From Neobacillus cucumis (GTDB taxonomy: Bacteria; Bacillota; Bacilli; Bacillales; Cytobacillaceae): a stretch of 64,000 nt of DNA. How positions within the stretch are numbered: position 1 is the first letter of the stretch; each line of letters starts with the position of its first letter. A program made the position numbers and the translations under genes. A model generated the notes under the pieces. It did no database searches. It was not told the origin of the DNA and saw only the letters and a program-made list of their open reading frames with translations. The stretch spans positions 62,001 to 126,000 of the forward strand of contig NZ_PGVE01000012.1 of assembly GCF_002860255.1 (NCBI RefSeq), in the 5' to 3' direction. Shown piece by piece: positions 16,827-24,715 of the stretch.

Positions 16827-16970
16827 ACTTTCCATCGATTCTCCTGTGATAAAATCTGCTTTCCGTTACAAACTATTTCGAATGGTGCTAAAACGTTGGT
16901 ATAAAAGGCTTTTGGGGTACAAAAGCTATTCATGTTATAGATATATCAACATTACTAAGGAGGCACAAAA

Positions 16971-17453
16971 ATGAAGGATGTGTTAAGATATTCAGTGAAA
17001 AATTCACAAGAACAAAAACAGATCGTCCAGTATTTCAAGAAGTATTATCACTATTAGAAGAAGGTTATACATTAGTTGTTACTAAGCAGGATAGATTCGC
17101 ACGTTCTACAGTTGATGGAATCCAAACCATCAAACTATTGGTTTGATAAAGGGGGAAAGGTACACATATTAAATATGGGGTTGGTAGAAAATACACCGAC
17201 AGGAAGATTAATCTTCAATATAATGTCATCATTTGCGGAATTTGAGCGTGTTATGATTGTAGAAAGAACACAGGAAGGAAAAGCAATAGCAAAACAAAGG
17301 GAAGATTTTAGAGAAGGAAGACCGAACAAATTTAGTAAAAAACAGATAGAACATGCTTTAATATTACCGAATACTCATTCATATAAAGTGGAATCATTAA
17401 CTGGAATCAGTAAGAGTACATTACTCAGAGCCAAAAAGAAACAGGAACAATAA
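16971..17453 (+). pseudogene. Serine recombinase (resolvase/invertase), deleted and frameshifted
   Basis: AAGGAGG and an ATG at 16971 are intact, but after about four codons the frame is lost and the sequence that follows (KIFSEKFTRTKTDRPVFQEV, then [20 protein letters not shown]) starts near residue 55 of a typical resolvase. The N-terminal part with the catalytic serine is therefore missing. A second frameshift near 17143 leads to [13 protein letters not shown], then [18 protein letters not shown] and a C-terminal helix-turn-helix ([21 protein letters not shown]). It is a dead remnant of a mobile element. It marks the left edge of the island separating sspN from the germination operon. Confidence 0.85.
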
Positions 17454-17454
17454 C

Positions 17455-17484
17455 AGATACCCAAACAAGGTATCTATTTTTTAT
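17455..17484 (+). terminator. Terminator after the recombinase remnant
   Basis: AGATACC pairs with GGTATCT around CAAACAA, followed by ATTTTTT. Confidence 0.75.
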
Positions 17485-18202
17485 TTGTAGTAGATAGGAA
17501 AACAGATCACAGAGAACAACCATGAGACGTCACAGGATAGATTTTAAAAGTGGAACGGGATATTTTATTAAGGGTCGAAACGGAACGGGAGCGATCCAAG
17601 AGCGAATGAAGGGGGTGCTTTACAGGTTCTAGATGGAATAAATTTTTAAAAAATTTTGCAATACATATATCCAGCAACTAAATTTATTTTATTTACGATA
17701 CGAGAATTGTTTTGGCATTTAACTTAAAGGGTTTGTTAAAGCCGAATTATAGCCTCCTAAATTTTTAATTGTAGTGTGTTCTATGGAAGGAAAATTATGC
17801 CATATTCAATGGCAGTTTCTTCAAGTTATATATGCGGAATTATTATAATAAGGTACAAAAGATATTGAAAACAGTGATGGAGATTGTGAAGTATTCCACT
17901 AAAACTATCGGGGGCATTACTGGAACAACGATAATGCTTTTTCTTATTGAGGTAAAGCGCCTGTTAGTTTAAGAAGAACATGATTAATCAATCAAATGGT
18001 TCTCTTCAATTTTCTTTTCTTATTTGAATCTGTAATTAATATTAAAACTAAGATTCTTAGGCTTATTCCAAGTATAATTGCACTTACCCTCCTTACTCCC
18101 ATTCCTACAAACCCACAAATTCACTTCAAACCAACAAAATACGTTATGATACCTAAATTCACAAGAACCAATGGAGAAATATATAATGATAAGCTTGATT
18201 GG
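17485..18202. other. Intergenic relic region without a recognisable gene
   Basis: About 720 bases with stops in all frames. A weak 46-codon frame (17832-17972) has a hydrophobic centre but no ribosome binding site. Repeated GGAACGGGA words occur near 17552 and 17583. The sequence is AT-rich and looks like decayed DNA between the recombinase remnant and the alcohol dehydrogenase fragment. Confidence 0.5.
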
Positions 18203-18307
18203 TGTTAGAACATCAGTGTGACAAATCCCCGACGCAATAAGGCGAACTAAAACCTCACTTAGTTTAGGATCATCCATTGTAATTTCTGTGATTTGGAATG
18301 GTTCCCC
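18203..18307 (-). pseudogene. N-terminal fragment of a zinc alcohol dehydrogenase
   Basis: On the minus strand the frame reads GEPFQITEITMDDPKLSEVL, then VRLIASGICHTDVL, the start of a class III / aryl-alcohol type zinc dehydrogenase including the first zinc cysteine (GICHTD). The homology ends abruptly at about 18203 and the rest of the frame is unrelated. About 35 of roughly 370 residues remain. No start codon with a ribosome binding site precedes it. Confidence 0.7.
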
Positions 18308-18396
18308 TTCCCAAATGTAACTACTGACCTTTTCTGTTGAATCCTTACGAAACGATCTGTCCAGATTGTATTATAAGTTTCTAGAAGCTTTCTATC

Positions 18397-19494
18397 CTAC
18401 TTAGTTATTTTATGCTTAATATGAATGTACAAAAAGAGAAAAGGAATATATAGATACACAAAGTAAAAAGCAATGTTTGAATACTTTTCATTCAATTGCT
18501 CTATTTGATTCCTCTCTTTGAGCACATTAGCTATAATAAAGAATAGGACCAGTACAATGAACAGACTTATACGTTGTTTCACATTTATTACTTTCTTAAT
18601 AGCACGGCAAGCTGCCCATATTTTAACGCTGATATTGGGTAATATAAGAAGTAACCAAATCGAAACAACAATAAATTCGACTCTTTCTATTAGAGGAAAT
18701 TTTGCAACTTTCATGTGAACTAACGTCGGCCATATCGTATTGGGTAGCTGCCCTTCACTAAAGTAGACAAATGTGATGAGTGCTACTATAAGATATAGAA
18801 AGACGCAAAGCAGAAGTCCAAAATGGGCCCATTTTTGTGATCTTTCTGGATTTTTTATGAATGGGTAGAACATGAATAAGGTCTCAAAGCCTAGATACTG
18901 AAACACCATAGCTTTCGATGATAATACTATTTCCTTAACAGAGTGATTAAAAAAGGGTAATAAATGATTGAGATTGGCAAATTCTAATGCAAAAAAATTA
19001 AGGGGCATCAGTATAACAAAAGGTATGATAGTTCCCCAGAAACACACTCCAGTAATCACGCGGAATCCACCGGATACAATGTAATAAACGAGGACTAGAA
19101 GAATGAAGCTTATTTGCCAGGTCTTCATTAAGGGAAACAGCCAAACTTGAACAACCTCAATATAAACAAGGAAAACAATTAAAGCCAATACAAGAAAGTA
19201 GAAGATTACAAAAATGTTGAACAGTCCGCCAATCCATTTTCCAAAGCAAAATTGGTGAACATGTATGATATCATTATTAGTAATTCCAACTATACGATAG
19301 ATCATCCAAACTAGTATATGAATGCTTACACCAGATAAAATGATGGAAATCCATGCATCATAACCAGCATCCTTCGTTATATCTCTTTGAAAACCCATGA
19401 TTCCTACGCCAATAATATTCGAGTAGATCAGAAAGAAAACGTAAAAAGGAGATATTAAATATTGTTCGTTGAGTATAGTTTTCACATAGTTCAC
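18397..19494 (-). CDS. Spore germination receptor, GerAB/GerKB-type permease subunit
   Basis: A 365-residue polytopic protein with about ten predicted membrane segments, of the endospore germination permease family (APC-like). It starts NEQYLISPFYVFFLIYSNII, typical of GerB subunits, and has GFRVITGVCFWGTIIPF in the middle. It is the last gene of a minus-strand operon in the order A-C-B, the same order as B. subtilis gerK. The B subunit probably binds the germinant in the spore inner membrane. The germinant itself cannot be predicted from sequence. Confidence 0.9.
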   Translation of the reverse strand: MNYVKTILNEQYLISPFYVFFLIYSNIIGVGIMGFQRDITKDAGYDAWISIILSGVSIHILVWMIYRIVGITNNDIIHVHQFCFGKWIGGLFNIFVIFYFLVLALIVFLVYIEVVQVWLFPLMKTWQISFILLVLVYYIVSGGFRVITGVCFWGTIIPFVILMPLNFFALEFANLNHLLPFFNHSVKEIVLSSKAMVFQYLGFETLFMFYPFIKNPERSQKWAHFGLLLCVFLYLIVALITFVYFSEGQLPNTIWPTLVHMKVAKFPLIERVEFIVVSIWLLLILPNISVKIWAACRAIKKVINVKQRISLFIVLVLFFIIANVLKERNQIEQLNEKYSNIAFYFVYLYIPFLFLYIHIKHKITK

Positions 19495-19511
19495 CTCGGA
19501 AAAATGCAGAC

Positions 19512-20588
19512 TTATTCTTCAATACCCGTATTTAGGATGCTAACATTTGTGTGTACAGTGGTTTTTAAATCAGGGTATATGTCCTTAAAACGTTGATAGT
19601 CCCAATTTCTTGATGTGGCTCTAACCTTGTCTCCCAATCCAAGTGGATCTACGTTGTATCCTTGTAACAACGAAATTAAACGTTGAACTTCTTCATTAAA
19701 GTGTTCATTTAAAATCTGTTCCATTTTTAGGCGATTTTTATTGGTGCTTAAATCAAACCAAGATGAGGAATTTTTAACCTCTGCATCGATGGTTAAATCG
19801 ATCAATATACGTGGAATACTTTCGCTCTTGTCAACCGTATATTTAGCTTTGGCATCCAGACTTGTCAATAAAATATAACCAGCCTTGTTGTGAACCTTAA
19901 TTTTTGTTTTATATTGTCCACTTTTTGAGCCATCATGTAATATTTTCATAATAAATGACTCCCTTAAATTAATATTATTTACAAACTTACCTTTCTTTAA
20001 TAAGGCTAACCCGTCAATTTTGACTTGACCTTCCTCCAGGATTAAGTAAGGTAAAAATGGATCCTTCCCCTCAGCATAAAGATTTGTCAAAAATACGTGC
20101 AAATTTGTTTTTGGCAAATTGCCCTTTTCAATGTTCTGATTAATTTTATTACTTAAATGGAATGAAAGATTCACATCTTGACTTGATTTAAGTATTTTTT
20201 CAGCTGTGTTTTCGGCTATGCTCAACTGCATTCGACTCCCAACAATCGGGTCTTTGCTAAAATTAATTAAAACATCATCAATCCCTTGTTTTGCAAATTC
20301 CTTGCCGAACAATATAAAATCTAATTTTCCTATTTCAACGGGAAATGCAGATTTTGAATTCATTCTCGGAAGAATATCTTCATACGAATCAGACACGGTT
20401 CTAAAGCTTTTTAATTTGGGCATTCCTTTTTCCGCAAATGTAGGATAGATAACAATTCCTTTCACTTTGTCTTTTTCCATATCATATCCAAGGGTTTCTA
20501 TAATCTGAACTTCATCAATGATCCTTTGATTTTCACACCCTGATAAGAAGAAAATTAGGATAAAAGTTAACAGAAAAAATGATTTCAT
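19512..20588 (-). CDS. Spore germination receptor, Ger(x)C lipoprotein subunit
   Basis: A 358-residue protein with a lipoprotein signal peptide (KSFFLLTFILIFFLSGCEN, lipobox LSGC) and the Ger(x)C family start IDEVQIIETLGYDMEKDKV. It would be lipidated by Lgt and anchored on the outer face of the spore inner membrane as part of the receptor. It is complete compared with the usual length of about 370. It lies 26 bases downstream of the A-subunit gene and 17 bases upstream of the B-subunit gene, so the three are co-transcribed. Confidence 0.92.
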   Translation of the reverse strand: MKSFFLLTFILIFFLSGCENQRIIDEVQIIETLGYDMEKDKVKGIVIYPTFAEKGMPKLKSFRTVSDSYEDILPRMNSKSAFPVEIGKLDFILFGKEFAKQGIDDVLINFSKDPIVGSRMQLSIAENTAEKILKSSQDVNLSFHLSNKINQNIEKGNLPKTNLHVFLTNLYAEGKDPFLPYLILEEGQVKIDGLALLKKGKFVNNINLRESFIMKILHDGSKSGQYKTKIKVHNKAGYILLTSLDAKAKYTVDKSESIPRILIDLTIDAEVKNSSSWFDLSTNKNRLKMEQILNEHFNEEVQRLISLLQGYNVDPLGLGDKVRATSRNWDYQRFKDIYPDLKTTVHTNVSILNTGIEE

Positions 20589-20614
20589 ACTTCACCTCTA
20601 ATACCCTTTTCTGA

Positions 20615-22150
20615 TCATTCATCAAAATCACTTTTCTTTTTTTTGTGATTATATGGATGGTATCTCCAAATTGATTTAGGACGTAAATAACTTGGCCTTT
20701 TGGCAGTTTCACTATAAGAGGAACGGATAATGCTGTCCTTCAAATCTTGAGGCCTAAAAGGATAAAATGGAACGGTATAGGGTGTTCCTAATGATTCTAA
20801 CCGTGTAAGATGGACGATTAAAAAGGCAATCCCAATAACGATACCTAGTCCGCCCCAAATAGACGCGGCGATAATTAAAGGAAAACGTAAAAAACGTATC
20901 GTGTTCGACATTTTATAAATAGGGGTAGTAAAGGAAGCTAAGGCTGATAAGGCTACTATAATGAGTAAGACATTGCTTGTAAGTGACGCCTCAACTGAAG
21001 CTTGGCCAATAACAATACCGCCCACTATTCCCAATGTTTGTCCTACCTTAGTAGGTAACCGTACTCCAGCTTCACGTAAAAGTTCAATCGTGAATTCCAA
21101 AAAAACCACCTCAAATACCGGAGGAAACGGAACATTATGACGAGAATAACTAAGTGAACCGAATAAATCGTTTGGAATTACTTCGTAATGGTAGGTGATA
21201 ACGGCTATATAAATAGATGTTCCAAAAATGGAGAAAAGGACACTGAATACCCGTATTAAACGAAAAAAAGATCCAAGAATCCATGGGAGAAAGTAATCTT
21301 CAGGTGAAATAAAATAATCAATGATCGTAGAAGGACCTGTAATGACATATGGCGACCCACTACAAAAAACAGCTACTTGTCCGTTAATAAGAGCTTGAAC
21401 CGCCCTATCCAAACGTTCAGTTGGAAGAAGCAAAGGAAACGGTGTATGGGAATTATCTTCTATAAATTGATGCAGCAGAGCAGTATCAAAAATGACATCA
21501 AAATCAATATCTTGAAGCCGTTGGGTCATGGTATTAACATGCTGCTCATTCGTAATCCCATCAATATGAGCAATAATAACTCGAGTATTTGAAGTAGAAC
21601 CAATGTTTACTTCCTTCGTAATTAGATCAGTTGTATTTAATTGTTGTCTTAATAAATGTATATTTACATCAATATTCTCAAGAAACCCAATTTGTGGCCC
21701 CACCACACTAAACTCATTTTCAACGCTATTTTGTTCACGCAATCCAGCTTTATCATTAGATAAGAGAATTAAAGCAACCCTTTGATCATTTTCCTTCATT
21801 TGAAGTATCGCATACCCTTTAAGTAACTTTGATTCAGCTTCGTTCCGATTGTCCGTTATTACAATATCTTCTATTGCGATGATTTTCTTTATGTCATCAA
21901 TTTTCTCTAGCCTGTCTAGTACAAAAGGGGTCTCTCGGAAAATCAGTAAAATTTTCAGTTGGAGTTGTTGTTGATCGATCAGTGTATTGTAGTATGAAAT
22001 GATTAAATGTCCCAATTCATCCGTAAGGGAAAATTGTTTAAAATCACTAGATTTTTTGGCCTTAGCAAACAGTTCTTCAATATCTTGTGAATTCTCAGTT
22101 ACTGCTTGTTTGTCTTCTTTATCTCTAAGCTTTCGTCTTTTGAAGAACAT
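20615..22150 (-). CDS. Spore germination receptor, GerA-type subunit
   Basis: A 511-residue GerA-family protein: a long hydrophilic N-terminal domain, a central ITGPSTIIDYFISPEDYFLP stretch, then about five membrane segments (such as GGIVIGQASVEASLTSNVLL) and a basic C-terminal tail RYHPYNHKKKK. With the downstream C and B genes it forms a complete tripartite germinant receptor. The site GGGAGGTGATT is at the start. All three genes are intact, in contrast to the relics next to them. Confidence 0.93.
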   Translation of the reverse strand: MFFKRRKLRDKEDKQAVTENSQDIEELFAKAKKSSDFKQFSLTDELGHLIISYYNTLIDQQQLQLKILLIFRETPFVLDRLEKIDDIKKIIAIEDIVITDNRNEAESKLLKGYAILQMKENDQRVALILLSNDKAGLREQNSVENEFSVVGPQIGFLENIDVNIHLLRQQLNTTDLITKEVNIGSTSNTRVIIAHIDGITNEQHVNTMTQRLQDIDFDVIFDTALLHQFIEDNSHTPFPLLLPTERLDRAVQALINGQVAVFCSGSPYVITGPSTIIDYFISPEDYFLPWILGSFFRLIRVFSVLFSIFGTSIYIAVITYHYEVIPNDLFGSLSYSRHNVPFPPVFEVVFLEFTIELLREAGVRLPTKVGQTLGIVGGIVIGQASVEASLTSNVLLIIVALSALASFTTPIYKMSNTIRFLRFPLIIAASIWGGLGIVIGIAFLIVHLTRLESLGTPYTVPFYPFRPQDLKDSIIRSSYSETAKRPSYLRPKSIWRYHPYNHKKKKSDFDE

Positions 22151-22517
22151 CTAATCACCTCCCTATTAAAAAGGAATTCATATTCTTCTATATTATCTAA
22201 AGGCATCCCCATATTTATGTAAATCCGTTTTATAATAAGTGAAAACTTTATCCTCTCCAGTTTACATAATATAAATATAGCTTAGAGTAAGCAAAGGACC
22301 ATGATCCTAATAGAAATAATCCCTGTAGGGGTAGGATAGGATAGCAAAACACAAATTTACAAAGTTAAAACTTTTTCAAAATAAAAAGAGCCAAGTGTAA
22401 TTTTTATTATGCATTAAGTATCACCAGTTAAAAACTTCTGAGAAGATAAAATTTATTACTTCTATATACGAATTAACAACCAAGGAAAAAGTATTGATAT
22501 GTTTTAAAGGGTATAAT
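22151..22517. other. AT-rich intergenic region upstream of the germination operon
   Basis: No gene was seen. It should contain the (sigma-G) promoter of the gerA-type operon on the minus strand, but no match was clear. A small hairpin with CCCTGTAGGGG lies near 22321. On the plus strand a TATAAT (22512-22517) directly precedes the palindrome described next. Confidence 0.4.
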
Positions 22518-22551
22518 AACTTTAGTGTTATTGTTTAATAACACTAAAGTT
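22518..22551. repeat. Perfect 15-bp inverted repeat with 4-base loop
   Basis: AACTTTAGTGTTATT (22518-22532), loop GTTT, AATAACACTAAAGTT (22537-22551). It starts next to a TATAAT box and ends 18 bases before a possible TTG start. It could be an operator or an mRNA 5' stem-loop. There is no T-run, so it is not a terminator. Confidence 0.7.
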
Positions 22552-22569
22552 CAATGTGGAGGGATGTTT

Positions 22570-22692
22570 TTGAATACTTCATTAAGAGTCATAATGACAG
22601 CCCTAATTAGAGTGTTGGTTAGAATATATTTCTTAATTGAAAAGATAAGCGTTAAGTTATCTTCATCACTGAGTATGCCAACTTTAACATAG
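22570..22692 (+). CDS. Possible 40-residue peptide after the palindrome
   Basis: TTG at 22570 preceded by GTGGAGGGATG, giving MNTSLRVIMTALIRVLVRIY, then FLIEKISVKLSSSLSMPTLT. It is an amphipathic, Arg-containing peptide, unlike any family I know. The good ribosome binding site and the palindrome at the 5' end favour it, but its length makes chance occurrence plausible. Confidence 0.3.
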   Translation: MNTSLRVIMTALIRVLVRIYFLIEKISVKLSSSLSMPTLT

Positions 22693-22820
22693 GGGACAGG
22701 TATTCCTGATATAGTTCTTACCACATTGTTAAAAAAAGTGAGCACTTTGTGCTTGCTTTTTAAGTTTCTTTTATAACAAAACTGCTCCGTCAATAAAAAA
22801 GAATGCTGCCACAGCAACTC

Positions 22821-22854
22821 CTTGTTCAACAAAAGTCCACTTTTGCTGAACAAG
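22821..22854. repeat. Long hairpin, 16-bp stem with one mismatch
   Basis: CTTGTTCAACAAAAGT (22821-22836) and ACTTTTGCTGAACAAG (22839-22854) pair at 15 of 16 positions around CC. AAAATTGTTTTTTT follows on the plus strand, so it may end a plus-strand transcript that starts near 22515. Confidence 0.65.
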
Positions 22855-22981
22855 AAAATTGTTTTTTTGCAAACTACCTTCAAGCTGCGAAATAGGATAA
22901 TTATTCATGAATTAGTTTAGAAACAAATAAAATTTTTGTTATTGGTTAACCTACTTATAAAAAGTTAGGAGGGATAAAAAA

Positions 22982-23989
22982 ATGGAACAGATCAATAACC
23001 AAGAAAAAATTAATGCTTCAGAATATGGTATCATCTGGTCGCAATATATTAATGATACTATGTCACGTTGTGTTCTTCGCTACTTGTTAAATGATGCTAA
23101 GGATGAAAACACTCGTGGTGTAATTCAATTTGCCTTAGAATTATCACAAACCCATATAGAAAAAGTGAAACAGTTTTTAACTGAAGAAAATTATCCTATT
23201 CCAATAGGGTTCACAGATGAAGATGTAACCGTAAATGCCCCTACTTTATTTACGGATACATTTAAGGTTGTTTATTTGCAAATTATGGCGATACACGGTT
23301 TGACGAGATATGCTGGTGCAACAAGCGTTTGTATTCGAGAAGATGTCAGAAAATATCTTATTGAATGTACTTCTCAAACGTTGGAATTATATGATAGGGT
23401 CACTACCGTCGCTTTATCTAAGGGAATTCTTAGTAAGCCGCCTACATTAAATAACAAACAAAAGATTGATTTTATTAGGAAACAAAACTATATAACTGGT
23501 TGGTTCGGAAAGCGAAGACCGATAAATGCAATCGAAATCAGTGGTGCACATCTGAATATGCAAAAAACTATGGTGAAAATGGTTTTAGAGTTAGGATTCA
23601 GTCAAGTATGCCAATCTAAAGAAGTACGAGAGTATTTCGAACGTGCTCGAAAACTTTGTAAAAGACACTTTCATATACTAGGTTTAATGTTAGAAGAGGA
23701 GAATCTCCATGAACCAAGGATATTTGAATCAGAAGTAACCGATTCAACCGTACCTCCCTTTTCTGATAAGCTTATGCTTTTCCATATAGCAACACTACTA
23801 TCTGCCGCACTTGGTTATTATGGGGAGGCTTTATCAATGTGTCAAAGAAGAGACTTGTCCGCTGATTACGCTCGAATGAATATGGAAATTGCTTTAATCG
23901 CTGAAGATGGGATGAATATTTTAATAGAAAAGGGTTGGATGGAACAACCTCCTACTGCCGCTGACCACGAAAACTTGGCGAAGGATTAG
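22982..23989 (+). CDS. DUF3231 family protein
   Basis: A 335-residue protein with two repeats of a helical, ferritin-like domain (about residues 10-165 and 185-325). Each begins with a segment like EYGIIWSQYINDTMSRCVLR or EISGAHLNMQKTMVKMVLEL. This matches the DUF3231 family found almost only in spore formers, whose function is unknown. The ATG at 22982 follows AGGAGGG. No operon partner is evident; the gene stands alone between the palindrome region and tlp. Confidence 0.8.
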   Translation: MEQINNQEKINASEYGIIWSQYINDTMSRCVLRYLLNDAKDENTRGVIQFALELSQTHIEKVKQFLTEENYPIPIGFTDEDVTVNAPTLFTDTFKVVYLQIMAIHGLTRYAGATSVCIREDVRKYLIECTSQTLELYDRVTTVALSKGILSKPPTLNNKQKIDFIRKQNYITGWFGKRRPINAIEISGAHLNMQKTMVKMVLELGFSQVCQSKEVREYFERARKLCKRHFHILGLMLEEENLHEPRIFESEVTDSTVPPFSDKLMLFHIATLLSAALGYYGEALSMCQRRDLSADYARMNMEIALIAEDGMNILIEKGWMEQPPTAADHENLAKD

Positions 23990-24259
23990 AACAATGTGGA
24001 TGCAAAATTGCGAATGTTAATTTTTGGGAAATATTCATTTTTAATTTAGAAAACAATTTTGAATATATAACTTTTCGTGTTATTTCTGTACATAAAACCC
24101 CGAAAATTGCTTGTTTTAGGTACAGATACATGCGCCTATTTTTATGAATCTATCACTCTAAAAGCCTATTAAATCAACGTTTAAAACTCCTTGAATAAGT
24201 ATTTAGGTACAGAAACAAACTATATCTGTACCAAAAACACCTTTAGGAGGATTTTGACG

Positions 24260-24487
24260 ATGACTTATAACAACAAACCAAATCCTGATGACCGCAGCGA
24301 TAACGTTGAAAAACTTCAATCAATGATCCACAATACTATTGAAAATATGGAAGCTGCGGAAGAATCGCTTGCTTTTACGGATAGCGAAACACAAAAAGAA
24401 CAAATCCACGCAAAAAATGAACGCAGACGTGAAAGCATTGCTTCTTTCCGCTCTGAAGTAAAAGATGAAGCCAAAAATCAAGGTTAA
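24260..24487 (+). CDS. tlp: Small acid-soluble spore protein Tlp
   Basis: A 75-residue protein starting at the ATG at 24260 after TTTAGGAGG. NPDDRSDNVEKLQSMIHNTI, then AEESLAFTD and KNERRRESIASFRSEVKDEA are the hallmark of Tlp (thioredoxin-like protein by name only; it is a small spore protein). A longer frame from 24191 lacks a ribosome binding site. In B. subtilis tlp follows sspN directly; here it is displaced. Confidence 0.92.
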   Translation: MTYNNKPNPDDRSDNVEKLQSMIHNTIENMEAAEESLAFTDSETQKEQIHAKNERRRESIASFRSEVKDEAKNQG

Positions 24488-24501
24488 TTAATGCCCCAAA
24501 T

Positions 24502-24538
24502 CAAAGGACCTGTTCATATACGAAACGGGTCCTTTTTC
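24502..24538 (+). terminator. Terminator of tlp
   Basis: AAAGGACC pairs with GGGTCCTTT around a 16-base loop, followed by a T-run. Confidence 0.8.
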
Positions 24539-24715
24539 CCCTAAAGAAAAAGCAGCCTTGCCAAAAGAGACACCGCACACAGCTTCTCATTGTTTGCCAC
24601 TTAACTGGAAACCCTTCGGCGAGATTTCTTTAAGACCTCTCATTTTATATAGGAAACTTAGTATGGTAAGATAGTGAGTAAAACTTGCAACAAAAGAAAT
24701 TTAAATAGAAGAGTG

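Noticed and set aside
17140..17151. TGA in the recombinase remnant as a fourth Sec codon
   Set aside because: It is followed by TAA in the same frame and homology continues in another frame, so it is a frameshift in a pseudogene.
17832..17972. 46-codon frame with a hydrophobic centre
   Set aside because: No ribosome binding site and no recognisable family within a decayed region.
18020..18277. 85-codon minus-strand gene
   Set aside because: Only its first 25 codons show alcohol dehydrogenase homology, which extends upstream of the ATG; the remainder is unrelated, so it is a fragment.
22551..22883. 110-codon minus-strand frame
   Set aside because: No ribosome binding site, low-complexity content, and it runs through the two strong hairpins; probably a shadow of non-coding DNA.
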